A stretch of 25,103 bases of DNA, from the NCBI GenBank assembly GCA_910586405.1, contig CAJUII010000037.1, forward strand, positions 1-25,103, in the 5' to 3' direction. Below are positions 1 through 7,081 of the stretch, piece by piece. The notes below the pieces were generated by a model. The model saw nothing but the letters and a program-made list of their open reading frames with translations, searched no databases and was not told the origin of the DNA. Source of the DNA: an uncultured Lachnospiraceae bacterium (lineage in GTDB: Bacteria > Bacillota > Clostridia > Lachnospirales > Lachnospiraceae). Position 1 is the stretch's first letter. Every line of letters begins with the position of its first letter. The position numbers and the translations under genes were made by a program.

Positions 1-134
1 TAACTACTGATTCAGACATTTTATACTATTATTCTATATTTATGGAACGGAATGGGAGCGTTGTTTTGGAGGAACGGCAGTATTATGATGTGTATGAAAA
101 GGGGTATGTAGTTGAATATGAAACAGGAAGATAG
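1..134 (+). CDS. C-terminal fragment of an unidentified protein, cut by the window edge
   Basis: The frame beginning at position 3 is open from the window edge to a TAG at 132-134, giving 43 codons. The peptide ends YYDVYEKGYVVEYETGR and has protein-like composition, so this is probably the tail of a gene starting outside the window. An ATG at 42 could instead start a 30-residue peptide, but no good ribosome binding site precedes it. It overlaps the start of the next gene by 23 bases (TTG 112) or 17 bases (ATG 118), which suggests translational coupling and a shared operon. The family is not recognisable from this tail. Confidence 0.5.
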   Translation, partial: TTDSDILYYYSIFMERNGSVVLEERQYYDVYEKGYVVEYETGR

Positions 135-1026
135 AATAAGGTATGCAAAACGCGCGTTAGATGGGATTGCGTTGGGAGACTGTTTTGGTCAGACCTTTTT
201 TGTGCCAGAGGAAATCGCCTGCCAACGGATTCAGGACAGGGAAATATTGAAATCGCCGTGGCATTTTACAGACGACACCGTGATGGCAATAGGGATTTAC
301 CGTATCTTAGAGCGGTATGGAGAGATAAATCAGGACGAACTGGCAAAGGTATTTGCTGCAAATTACGAATTAGACTGGCATCGGGGATATGGAGGTACAG
401 CACATACGATTTTGCGCAATATCGCAGAAGGAAAAGATTGGCAGAAGGCTGCACCAGAAGTGTTTGACGGAATGGGGTCTATGGGAAATGGCGGAGCGAT
501 GCGCGCTGCACCGATAGGTGCTTATTTTGCAGATGATTTGGACAAAGTGCTATATAATGCGAGGGCATCTGCTGAGGTCACACATGCACATATTGAGGGA
601 ATCGCGGGTGCAATGGCAGTTGCCGCAGCGTCTGCTTTGTTTCTGAACAAAAAGCTGGGACGTTATTTAGGAGAGGGCATTGATTTTCTGCGAGATATCG
701 CTGATACATTGCCAGAAAGCGATACCAAATATAAAATATTATCAGCGGTTTCGATTCCCAAAGAAAGCAGTATAGAGTTTGCCGTTTCTGTTCTTGGAAA
801 TGGCATCAGGCTGACTGCGCAGGATACAGTTCCATTCTGCCTTTGGTGTGCGGTATATTTTTATGCGTCGATGGAGGATGCCTTGTGGACAGCAGTCTCC
901 GCTTTGGGGGACAGGGATACAATCTGCGCCATCGTCGGTGGAATGGTTTCTCTTGTTGCAGATGAGCTTCCACAGCAATGGTTCCGCTATATGGAGGCAC
1001 CAGAGAAGTCTGTATTTTTTAAATAG
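112..1026 (+). CDS. ADP-ribosylglycohydrolase (DraG/ARH family)
   Basis: Predicted to remove ADP-ribose from a modified protein or nucleic acid in the cytoplasm, using a two-metal (Mg or Mn) site. At 304 residues it has normal family length. The hallmarks are present in order: GxALGDCFG near residue 20, TDDT at 53-56 (first metal site), RGYGGTA, GNGGAMR, the THxH...G helix, and GDRDTICAIVGG from about 266 (second metal site). All expected metal ligands are there, so it should be active. TTG 112 is preferred as start because AAAAGGGG at 97-104 lies 7 bases upstream; ATG 118 is the alternative. It heads a run towards DIP1984 and rtcB, which suggests a role in reversing ADP-ribosylation linked to RNA damage. 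That role is inference; the family assignment is firm. Confidence 0.9.
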   Translation: MNMKQEDRIRYAKRALDGIALGDCFGQTFFVPEEIACQRIQDREILKSPWHFTDDTVMAIGIYRILERYGEINQDELAKVFAANYELDWHRGYGGTAHTILRNIAEGKDWQKAAPEVFDGMGSMGNGGAMRAAPIGAYFADDLDKVLYNARASAEVTHAHIEGIAGAMAVAAASALFLNKKLGRYLGEGIDFLRDIADTLPESDTKYKILSAVSIPKESSIEFAVSVLGNGIRLTAQDTVPFCLWCAVYFYASMEDALWTAVSALGDRDTICAIVGGMVSLVADELPQQWFRYMEAPEKSVFFK

Positions 1027-1076
1027 TAAGATTGATAGATTAGCAATCCACATTTAGAAAGGAGCGAGGAAAATAA

Positions 1077-1835
1077 ATGAATCCAAATGAAATAACTTTA
1101 GAACAGGCAAATTCAATAACCCAGAGTATTGTCACGAAATTAGGGTATCCATACCAGATTTTTTCGACGGCAGCGAGTTATCAGGAGGTGATGAATGCCT
1201 ATGAGTGCGCGATGCAGCAGGGACGACAGGAAGGCTTTACACCAATATTGGTTCCGTCAGATGATGTGCTGGAGGAATATCTGGGGATATTGAAGGACGA
1301 TGGATATATACTGGAGGATACCTTAAAGACAGAACTGGAGTCCGGTGAGGAACTGTTGCAAAAATATTATGAATCGTACACAGAGGATATGACTGATCTG
1401 GAGGAATTTACGGGTGTGTTTGATGATAAACCAGCAGTCATTGACAGGATATCAGCTTTTCAGAGATATAACTATGATCGGCATACAGAAACTATCATCG
1501 AGACGATACTGTTCAAGGTTCCAACGACAAAACCGTGGGAGTTGGTGGCATATGTGCCATTTGGGGGCTGGAATGAGTGTCCCTGCGTGGAAGAAATGAT
1601 GGCAATCTGTAAATACTGGTTTGAAAAACATGGTGCAGTGCCTGTGACAATTACGCATGATGTGATGGAAATGCGGCTTCCAGCGCCGGTTGCAAAGCAG
1701 GATTCACTACAGGCTGCCAAAGAGCATTTTGCGTTTACGCCTGACAGAGTGTACCAGTGTACGCAAACAGGGACATTAGCTGAAGTGGCAGCATGTATCG
1801 CGGTATCTGATATCTGGTTTTTCTGGTGGGATTAG
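1077..1835 (+). CDS. DUF4253 domain protein
   Basis: A 252-residue soluble protein of unknown function. The C-terminal ~95 residues (from about 158) fit DUF4253: GGWNECP, then a helix ending YWFEKHGA, VTITHDVMEMRLP, an AAKEHFAFTPD segment, and a terminal aromatic WFFWWD. The first ~150 residues are acidic and unassigned, and contain a segment resembling a domain that commonly precedes DUF4253. No signal peptide or membrane segment is seen. An AAAGGAGCGAGG-type ribosome binding site sits just before ATG 1077, and the gene is 50 bases after the ADP-ribosylglycohydrolase, so the two are probably co-transcribed. DUF4253 has no established biochemical activity, so I assign none. Confidence 0.75.
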   Translation: MNPNEITLEQANSITQSIVTKLGYPYQIFSTAASYQEVMNAYECAMQQGRQEGFTPILVPSDDVLEEYLGILKDDGYILEDTLKTELESGEELLQKYYESYTEDMTDLEEFTGVFDDKPAVIDRISAFQRYNYDRHTETIIETILFKVPTTKPWELVAYVPFGGWNECPCVEEMMAICKYWFEKHGAVPVTITHDVMEMRLPAPVAKQDSLQAAKEHFAFTPDRVYQCTQTGTLAEVAACIAVSDIWFFWWD

Positions 1836-1908
1836 AGAGAAGCTGCTTTTCTGGATAGAAAAATAACGATGGCGGCATGTGAGGCTTTGAGGAAAGAGAG
1901 GAGAAGAA

Positions 1909-2364
1909 ATGAAACTTGCAGAGGCATTGCAGGAGAGGGCGGACTTGAATCGCAAGATTGAACAGTTAAAGAGCCGTCTAAACAATAATGTGTTAGTACA
2001 GGAGGGAGAGCAGACTGCGGAATCTCCCGAACAATTGAAACAGGAATTAGATTCTTCTTTGGAGCGTTTGGCTTATTTGCTTGCGCAGATCAACAGAACG
2101 AACTGTGAGACGAGCGTAGACGGACAGACATTGACGGAGCTTATCGCTGTAAAAGATATGCTCTCGTTAAAAATTCACGTTTACAAGGATATTGTCTATA
2201 CTGCAAGCCAAACCTCTTATCGGGCTAGAAACACAGAGATTAAGATCAAGTCTGCAATCTCAGTTGCCGATTGGCAGACAGAGATTGACAAAATGGCGAA
2301 GGAACTGCGGCTTGTAGATAACAAATTGCAGGAGACGAACTGGAACACAGACTTGATCGAATAA
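1909..2364 (+). CDS. DIP1984 family protein (septicolysin-like annotation in some databases)
   Basis: A 151-residue, mainly helical, highly charged protein. The start MKLAEALQERADLNRKIEQL and the overall length match the DIP1984 family. Two coiled-coil-like helices (about 1-30 and 38-62) are followed by a basic middle (TSYRARNTEIKIKSAISVADWQ) and another helix. Its function is not known to me with certainty. A purified-RGG-like binding motif is not visible, but the basic segment could contact nucleic acid. A GAGAGGAG ribosome binding site precedes ATG 1909. It lies directly upstream of a tRNA-like RNA and rtcB, so an RNA-binding or RNA-handling role is a reasonable inference. The older 'septicolysin' label should not be taken as evidence of haemolysis. 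Confidence 0.8.
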   Translation: MKLAEALQERADLNRKIEQLKSRLNNNVLVQEGEQTAESPEQLKQELDSSLERLAYLLAQINRTNCETSVDGQTLTELIAVKDMLSLKIHVYKDIVYTASQTSYRARNTEIKIKSAISVADWQTEIDKMAKELRLVDNKLQETNWNTDLIE

Positions 2365-2510
2365 AAAGATTGATAGCAGCGTCAGGGTGAATGCCACGCG
2401 GCGACAGCGCAAGTCGCTCCTGGGTCACACATAAGAGCAGGTGTGGGGTTCGATTCCCCAAGAATCGTTATGCTCCGATTGTGCACAGACGTATCGTAAT
2501 TGAGCATCGT
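2365..2510 (+). ncRNA. Candidate tRNA-like non-coding RNA between DIP1984 and rtcB
   Basis: This gap contains tRNA-type arms in tRNA order. A D-arm-like hairpin pairs GCGT 2379-2382 with ACGC 2396-2399, with an inner GGT/GCC. An anticodon-arm-like hairpin has a 5-bp stem GCGAC/GTCGC (2401-2405/2413-2417) and a 7-base loop AGCGCAA. A variable-arm-like stem pairs CCTG 2419-2422 with CAGG 2438-2441. A perfect T-arm has a 5-bp stem TGGGG/CCCCA (2444-2448/2456-2460) and the canonical loop TTCGATT. There is no 7-bp acceptor stem; only short matches (GATT/AATC or AGCA/TGCT) could close it. The anticodon-like loop lacks U33 and no CCA follows, so it is not a normal tRNA. A further hairpin pairs 2470-2475 with 2502-2507. 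The boundaries are approximate. Y RNAs beside rtcB in Salmonella also carry a tRNA-like domain, a precedent for this arrangement. Confidence 0.65.
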
Positions 2511-2576
2511 TATTACCAGACATTGACTGAAGCTGCGAGGGTGGGAATGGGGAATATAGAGCAGATTGCATAAATC

Positions 2577-2582
2577 AAGGAG
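2577..2582 (+). promoter_or_regulatory. Ribosome binding site that sets the rtcB start
   Basis: AAGGAG at 2577-2582 lies 4 bases before ATG 2587. It favours this start over the in-frame TTG at 2566, which has no comparable site. Confidence 0.6.
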
Positions 2583-2586
2583 TTTT

Positions 2587-3985
2587 ATGTTACATATATT
2601 AAAATGGAAAGACAGAAAGAATGAAATACTCTGTTATCTGCCAGCGGACGCTGTACCAGATAAAAATGCCGTGGCAGAATTACATCAAATGACAGCATTG
2701 GAGGAGACATTGGAAAGACTGACAGGTGTGTCAGGTTATTTTCAGGGAGACGAGCCTCAAATTAAAAAGATGGTTCTGACACCCGACTTTCACAAGGGCG
2801 CAGGGATTCCGATCGGAACCGTAATGATGACAAAGGGGTTTGTGGTTCCGCAGCCACATCTTTTTTGAGGGCGGCAGACAGATTCCGATGACGGGGAGAC
2901 AGCGGGAGGCGCTGTTTCGCTATGGGCTTGAAGGATTGTTAGAGACGTATCATGACAGTGGTATGCGTGGGCTGTGGCGCTATTATCAGCCAGAGGTTCA
3001 GGAGAAATGGCTGAGCCGGACTGTATTTCGCGGCAGCATTCAAACGGCAGCCACAGAAGGCTTGGAGGATTTTATAGGAAGCTATGGACAGTTGACCTAT
3101 GATGACCAGATCGGGACGATTGGCGGCGGAAATCATTTTCTGGAGGTACAGCGGATTGCTGAGATTTACGACGGTCAGACTGCGAATGCATGGAATCTGA
3201 AAAAGGGTGCTGTGGCGGTCATGCTGCACACGGGTTCGCTGACAATCGGCCATCACAGTGGCCTTTTGAACCGTAAGATTTGTCAAGAGATTTATCCTGT
3301 TGGGCTGATGCAGCCAGAGAACAAGATTTATCCGATTCCAGAAGCGTATGAAAAGCAGAATGCATGGAACCGGTTCTGGTCCGCGTCCGGCAATGCTGCG
3401 AATTTTGGCTTTGCAAACCGTCTGTTTCTCGGCTTTATGATTCAGGAGGTTTTTACACAGGTGCTGGGCGCGTGTGATCTGGCGCTGCTTTATGATGCGC
3501 CGCACAATTATATCTGGAAACAGCAGATTGACGGCGAGGATTATTATATTCATCGAAAGGGGGCCTGCTGTGCCCGCGGCTGCGAGGAGATGGCAGGGAC
3601 AGCGTTTGCCTATTATGGTGAACCTGTGATGATTCCGGGGTCGATGGGCAGCTCTAGTTATCTGCTGCGCGGACTGGGAAACCGCGATGCGCTTTGCAGT
3701 GCTAGCCACGGCGCCGGACGGCAAAAATCCCGCGGCGATGCCATCAAAGGAAACGATGAGGCATTTCGCCAGTTTATGAAAAATTTCCATGTGATTACGC
3801 CGATTGACCCGAATCGCATAGACTTGAAGGGCAGAGCTGATATTCTGAAAAAGTGGGAGGAGTCTGTTCGGGCAGAGGCGCCGTATGCCTATAAAGATAT
3901 TCATGAAGTGATTGCGGTGCACACAGCACACAATCTGGCGGCGCCCGTCGCGCGGATGGAACCGGTCTTTACAGTGAAGAGTTAA
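2587..3985 (+). pseudogene. rtcB: RtcB-type RNA ligase, disrupted by an internal deletion and frame change
   Basis: RtcB joins RNA 2',3'-cyclic phosphate or 3'-phosphate ends to 5'-OH ends through a GMP-histidine intermediate, using Mn and GTP. The N-terminal piece (2587-2853) carries PDFHKGAGIPIGTV and GFVVPQ, then runs in its own frame into TGA 2866-2868. The family sequence resumes in the +1 frame at CAC 2855 (HIFFEGGRQIPMT) and continues to 3985. The segment that should follow GFVVPQ is missing, including the GxDxxCGM motif whose Asp and Cys bind the catalytic metal; by comparison with E. coli RtcB roughly 35-45 residues are lost. Everything downstream is intact: GGGNHFLE near 3122, HTGSLTIGHHSG near 3224, the PGSMGSSSY loop, and SASHGAGR near 3700 with the guanylylated His. 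The product cannot be an active ligase as written. A recent deletion or an assembly error are both possible. Confidence 0.9.
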
Positions 3986-4035
3986 TAAGGAACGCCAGCG
4001 ATAGACTAAAGCACAAAGAATGGAGTAAACAGTGT

Positions 4036-4683
4036 ATGAAGTATTTCATTAAAAATGAACAGGATTTGGATACACTCTTGGCGGAGAGATGTGTACAGGA
4101 GCAGGAAATAGACAGTGCGTGGGTGTGGGAAAGTGAGCGCGGACATGAGGAACATTTTGGCTGCGATGCAATCGTATTAAATGCCAAGGGGAAATGGTTT
4201 GATCAGAAGATTGTTACAAGATTAAATATTTTTGAAGGAAGTGTGGTTCAGTGTATCCCAGTTACAAAAATACAGCCAGAGGACCAGCTAAAAGTTAAAA
4301 ATACCATTTTGTATATTCAGGAGAATTTTGATCATATTTATCAGACAATGCTGGAGAGACTGCTGCCAAGCATCATAGAGTGGGGCGTGCGCGATGAGGA
4401 TACAGACGAGCTGATTACGACAATTGAACAATTTCATAAGACGCGTTGGTCCCGCGAAATCGCAGGAATGGAAGCGGAAAGTATCAGGTGTATTCAATTG
4501 AACTGTAAGTACCAAAAAGATGACATGGTGGTATACTCTTTGATTTTTAATGCCGGCTATGTCGATGATGGCTTTGAGGTGGTATTCTGGAAAGACCGTG
4601 TTCTCTTTTTTTTAGATGGAAATACAGAAGAACAAATATTTGACTTTGTAAACTATGTTGACTGGCCGGATTGTCTTGAATAA
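4036..4683 (+). CDS. Hypothetical cytoplasmic protein
   Basis: I do not recognise this 215-residue protein with confidence. It has no signal peptide or membrane helix, and it is acidic with many aromatic residues. The N-terminal ~75 residues look like a beta-rich unit (DSAWVWESERGHEEHFG, then WFDQKIVTRLNIF). The C-terminal ~70 residues form a likely beta domain (VVYSLIFNAGYVDDGFEVVFWKDRVLFF) faintly like DUF6985-type folds. GGAG at 4022-4025 lies 10 bases before ATG 4036, a usable site. It sits 50 bases after rtcB and 48 before the leucine-rich-repeat gene. Neighbours of this type are common in toxin-immunity and accessory clusters, but nothing here proves that role. Confidence 0.6.
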   Translation: MKYFIKNEQDLDTLLAERCVQEQEIDSAWVWESERGHEEHFGCDAIVLNAKGKWFDQKIVTRLNIFEGSVVQCIPVTKIQPEDQLKVKNTILYIQENFDHIYQTMLERLLPSIIEWGVRDEDTDELITTIEQFHKTRWSREIAGMEAESIRCIQLNCKYQKDDMVVYSLIFNAGYVDDGFEVVFWKDRVLFFLDGNTEEQIFDFVNYVDWPDCLE

Positions 4684-4731
4684 TAGGTTCAAAACAGAAT
4701 CACTTGGCAGTACTTCCATGGAGGTGTATTG

Positions 4732-6291
4732 ATGGACAAACGAGAATATGCGGAAAAATTATATGCGGCGCTGGAACCGATGGCGAATGCCGGTAGGGTG
4801 GAAGATGCATGGGGAGGCGAACTGTTATCAGAATTTGATGATCTTTTGCAGTGTGAACTTTATCCTGATGAGAAAAACGAGCCAGAATGGGTATTTATGT
4901 TTATACAGCTATATTTCTGGCAGTTTGCATCGTATCATGAAGGGGTTCATACGTACTATAGCAATTTTTATCAGGTAGATACAGAGAATAGTATTCAAAG
5001 ATTATCGGATTGTCTGTATCAATATGGATTTATGGAGGTTGCGAAATGGTATGACTATGGAATATTGAATTATCACCTTTATCCTGAGTTTGACTATCCG
5101 GCAGAAAATGGGCTGAGAATGGGAGAGACTGACGAGTGGATACAGGACAATCCAGAAGTGATCTGGCAGGTTTATCTCAAACTATTGCAGCAACATAAGG
5201 AGGAAGTGCTGGAAACCGCAGGAAACTGGGTTCCTGACAGTCAGGAAGCGCCACAGGAGAAAGACCATGAGCCAGCGCCGCAAGTACAGCAAACGCAGGT
5301 ACAGCAGAAGAAAGTTCACTTTATGCGTATTGTTGACCTTGTTACAGAGGACAGTGCGATGAATCAGAAGAATGCACAGCAAGACGGACGGATCTCGTGT
5401 CTGACAGCTTCACAGATTGATGAGAAGATGGTGTCTTTGATGGCGGCAGCAGAGGAACTAGGCTGGATACAGACAAAAGAAGCATTTCCCAAGGAAGCGT
5501 TAAAAGTTTTGGATCAAGCGTTGTTTTCAGTTCGAGAGGACCTGCTGTTTCGCATTTATTTTTATAATAAGCAGGATTGCGATTTGCAGCATTTTGCGGA
5601 TATGGTACATGTACGGAGGCTGAAGCTGCAATGCATGGAGAAGCTCAGGCATGTGGAGGTGCTTGCCGGGTATAAACATCTGACGGATTTGGACATGACG
5701 GTGTCAAAACAGCGTGATTTTCGCTTTGTGAACAAATTATCACAGGCACTTACAACACTTTCTATTTATGTAGACTTTACGCTGGACGGTATCACCTTCC
5801 AAGATGCCAGCGATGAGGATACGTCAGGCAAGGCGTCTATGTTTGAACTCGAATGGCTGTTGCGGTTTCCAAAGCTTCGGTACTGCTATATTGGAGGTCC
5901 TGCACAGCATATCGAATTTTTGATACGAAAGGACGCTGTCAGAGAGCTGGTTTTGTGTGAGATGCCATGTCCTTCGCCTGCGGTGCTGCGTATGCTGAAT
6001 GTACAGAGTGTGATCGTACATCAGGAACATGCACAGGGATTAGAGCGGGCAGGGCAGCTTGAGTCCATTCAGGAGATCGAGCTGGTAAAGGTTGCAGACA
6101 TAGACAATCTGGATTTTCTGGAGACATTGCCGGCGCTGCAAAAAGTTACGCTCCGCAGTCTGCCAGCGCTGACGAGACTGCCACATTTTCCAGAGGGACA
6201 TACGCTGCGTGAGCTTGCGGTTTATGACTGTGAGCGGCTTTCGGATATCACAGTGGCAAGCAAGAAGGTTCTGATAAGGAAGTATCGGTAG
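4732..6291 (+). CDS. Large protein with a DUF4375/DMP19-like N-terminal region and leucine-rich-repeat-like C-terminal region
   Basis: A 519-residue predicted cytoplasmic protein. Residues ~1-165 are helical and loosely resemble the DUF4375/DMP19 fold, around QLYFWQFASYHEGVHTYYSN and the following helices. Residues ~170-200 are a Pro/Gln-rich linker (EAPQEKDHEPAPQVQQ). The rest, from about 285, has irregular leucine-rich repeats with beta-strand cores such as RLKLQCMEKL, DLDMTV, ELVLCEMPC, EIELVKVADI, KVTLRSLPAL and ELAVYDCERL. Such repeats usually bind protein partners. ATG 4732 is preferred over TTG 4729 because GGAGG at 4720-4724 is 7 bases upstream. No catalytic motif is visible. Its function is unknown, and the DUF4375 match is tentative. 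Confidence 0.65.
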   Translation: MDKREYAEKLYAALEPMANAGRVEDAWGGELLSEFDDLLQCELYPDEKNEPEWVFMFIQLYFWQFASYHEGVHTYYSNFYQVDTENSIQRLSDCLYQYGFMEVAKWYDYGILNYHLYPEFDYPAENGLRMGETDEWIQDNPEVIWQVYLKLLQQHKEEVLETAGNWVPDSQEAPQEKDHEPAPQVQQTQVQQKKVHFMRIVDLVTEDSAMNQKNAQQDGRISCLTASQIDEKMVSLMAAAEELGWIQTKEAFPKEALKVLDQALFSVREDLLFRIYFYNKQDCDLQHFADMVHVRRLKLQCMEKLRHVEVLAGYKHLTDLDMTVSKQRDFRFVNKLSQALTTLSIYVDFTLDGITFQDASDEDTSGKASMFELEWLLRFPKLRYCYIGGPAQHIEFLIRKDAVRELVLCEMPCPSPAVLRMLNVQSVIVHQEHAQGLERAGQLESIQEIELVKVADIDNLDFLETLPALQKVTLRSLPALTRLPHFPEGHTLRELAVYDCERLSDITVASKKVLIRKYR

Positions 6292-6325
6292 ATATAGATT
6301 TGAAAAAACAGCAGGAGGTTTTTAG

Positions 6326-6715
6326 ATGTACGAGTTTCAAGAAGAATTTTTGACAGGAATTGACCAGATTGATGCCGAGCACAGGCGGTTGTTTGAGATT
6401 GCGGACGAACTCTATACATTAAAGTGCGAGGAGTTTATGCCGGATAAATATGACCATATCAGGCATATTTTAGAGGAATTGCGGGATTATACGCTGACGC
6501 ATTTTGAGCATGAGGAGGCATATATGGAGTCGGTTGGTTACAAGCGGCTGCCAGAGCAGAAGCGCCAGCATGAAGCATTTGAGGAGACAATCGGCGGCTG
6601 GGATATGGAGGCTATTGATGAGGACCAAGACGAGACGATCGAGGAAATACTGCGCATTGTGACAAACTGGCTCGTAAATCATATTTTATATGAGGATAAG
6701 CTGATTGGGGAATAG
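6326..6715 (+). CDS. Bacteriohaemerythrin, single domain
   Basis: A 129-residue four-helix di-iron protein expected to bind O2 or buffer iron in the cytoplasm. Ligand positions are visible: H19 in DAEHRRLF, H59 and E63 in THFEHEEAYM, H82 in RQHEAF, and H119 and D124 in NHILYED. The usual HxxxH pair in the fourth position reads QxxxH here (Q78, H82), so one expected iron-ligand histidine is replaced. AGGAGG at 6313-6318 is 7 bases before ATG 6326, a strong site. It stands between the accessory region and the sporulation cluster. The second haemerythrin in this window, in the gene starting at 23718, keeps all ligands. Confidence 0.9.
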   Translation: MYEFQEEFLTGIDQIDAEHRRLFEIADELYTLKCEEFMPDKYDHIRHILEELRDYTLTHFEHEEAYMESVGYKRLPEQKRQHEAFEETIGGWDMEAIDEDQDETIEEILRIVTNWLVNHILYEDKLIGE

Positions 6716-6738
6716 GAACTGATTAAAAGGCATAGAAT
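6710..6738 (+). promoter_or_regulatory. Candidate sigma-E-like promoter for the yqfC-yqfD operon
   Basis: A -10-like CATAGAAT (6731-6738) resembles the mother-cell sigma-E box CATACAnT. A weak ATA-containing -35 (GAATAGG, 6710-6716) lies 14 bases upstream. Transcription would start near 6744-6746. yqfC and yqfD are under sigma-E control in Bacillus subtilis, which supports the reading. The -35 match is poor. Confidence 0.4.
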
Positions 6739-6767
6739 GAAGTATAGAAAACCTATACTTCATTTTT
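6736..6767 (+). terminator. Rho-independent terminator after the haemerythrin gene
   Basis: A perfect 12-bp inverted repeat (6736-6747 with 6753-6764) has a 5-base loop AAAAC and runs into a T5 tract at 6763-6767. It lies 20 bases after the haemerythrin stop and 11 bases before the yqfC start. The stem is AT-rich, so strength is uncertain. Confidence 0.65.
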
Positions 6768-6777
6768 GGGTGCTGAT

Positions 6778-7080
6778 ATGAATAGACATGATATATTTAA
6801 ACAGGATCTTATGAGCGCGGGAGAGCGCTTTGCGGATGCGTTTGCACTGCCAAAAGATCTTGTGGTAAATGCTACGTTGTTTCACATGGTAGGGGCGTCG
6901 GAGCTTTTTGTGGAGAATTTTAAGGGAATTATATCCTATACCTGCCATGAAATCCTGATCAAAGGGAATCACATGAAATATTGTGTCTGCGGTGACTGTC
7001 TTACAATCGAGCATTATTCGAATGAGGACATGAAAATATCAGGGCAGATCAAGGAGGTAAAGGTGATAAGGGAAACTTGA
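6778..7080 (+). CDS. yqfC: Sporulation protein YqfC (YabP/YqfC family)
   Basis: A small beta-rich protein of 100 residues, matching the YqfC family in length and position just upstream of yqfD. Visible family features are LPKDLVVNATLFHMVG near the start, LFVENFKGIISYT, and the C-terminal strand MKISGQIKEVKVI. In related bacteria yqfC is expressed in the mother cell during sporulation; its molecular role is not settled. ATG 6778 is chosen; an in-frame TTG at 6766 lies in the terminator T-tract and is unlikely. The ribosome binding site is weak (GGGTG near 6768-6772). The stop at 7078-7080 is one base from the yqfD start, so the two are coupled. Confidence 0.85.
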   Translation: MNRHDIFKQDLMSAGERFADAFALPKDLVVNATLFHMVGASELFVENFKGIISYTCHEILIKGNHMKYCVCGDCLTIEHYSNEDMKISGQIKEVKVIRET

Positions 7081-7081
7081 G

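Noticed and set aside
2444..2467. Part of a genuine tRNA gene
   Set aside because: The T-arm is perfect, but there is no 7-bp acceptor stem, the anticodon-like loop lacks U33, and the variable region is unusual. It is tRNA-like, not a normal tRNA.
2391..2573. 60-residue open frame over the tRNA-like region
   Set aside because: Its start abuts a purine run with no spacing, its codons coincide with the base-paired arms, and the peptide resembles no family. The region is better explained as RNA.
2840..2842. TTG as an independent start for the C-terminal RtcB piece
   Set aside because: The bases before the junction encode GFVVPQ in the other frame, there is no ribosome site, and the piece begins mid-domain.
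2939..3931. 330-residue open frame on the minus strand
   Set aside because: It lies wholly antisense to rtcB, whose + strand motifs are clear; composition is that of a shadow frame.
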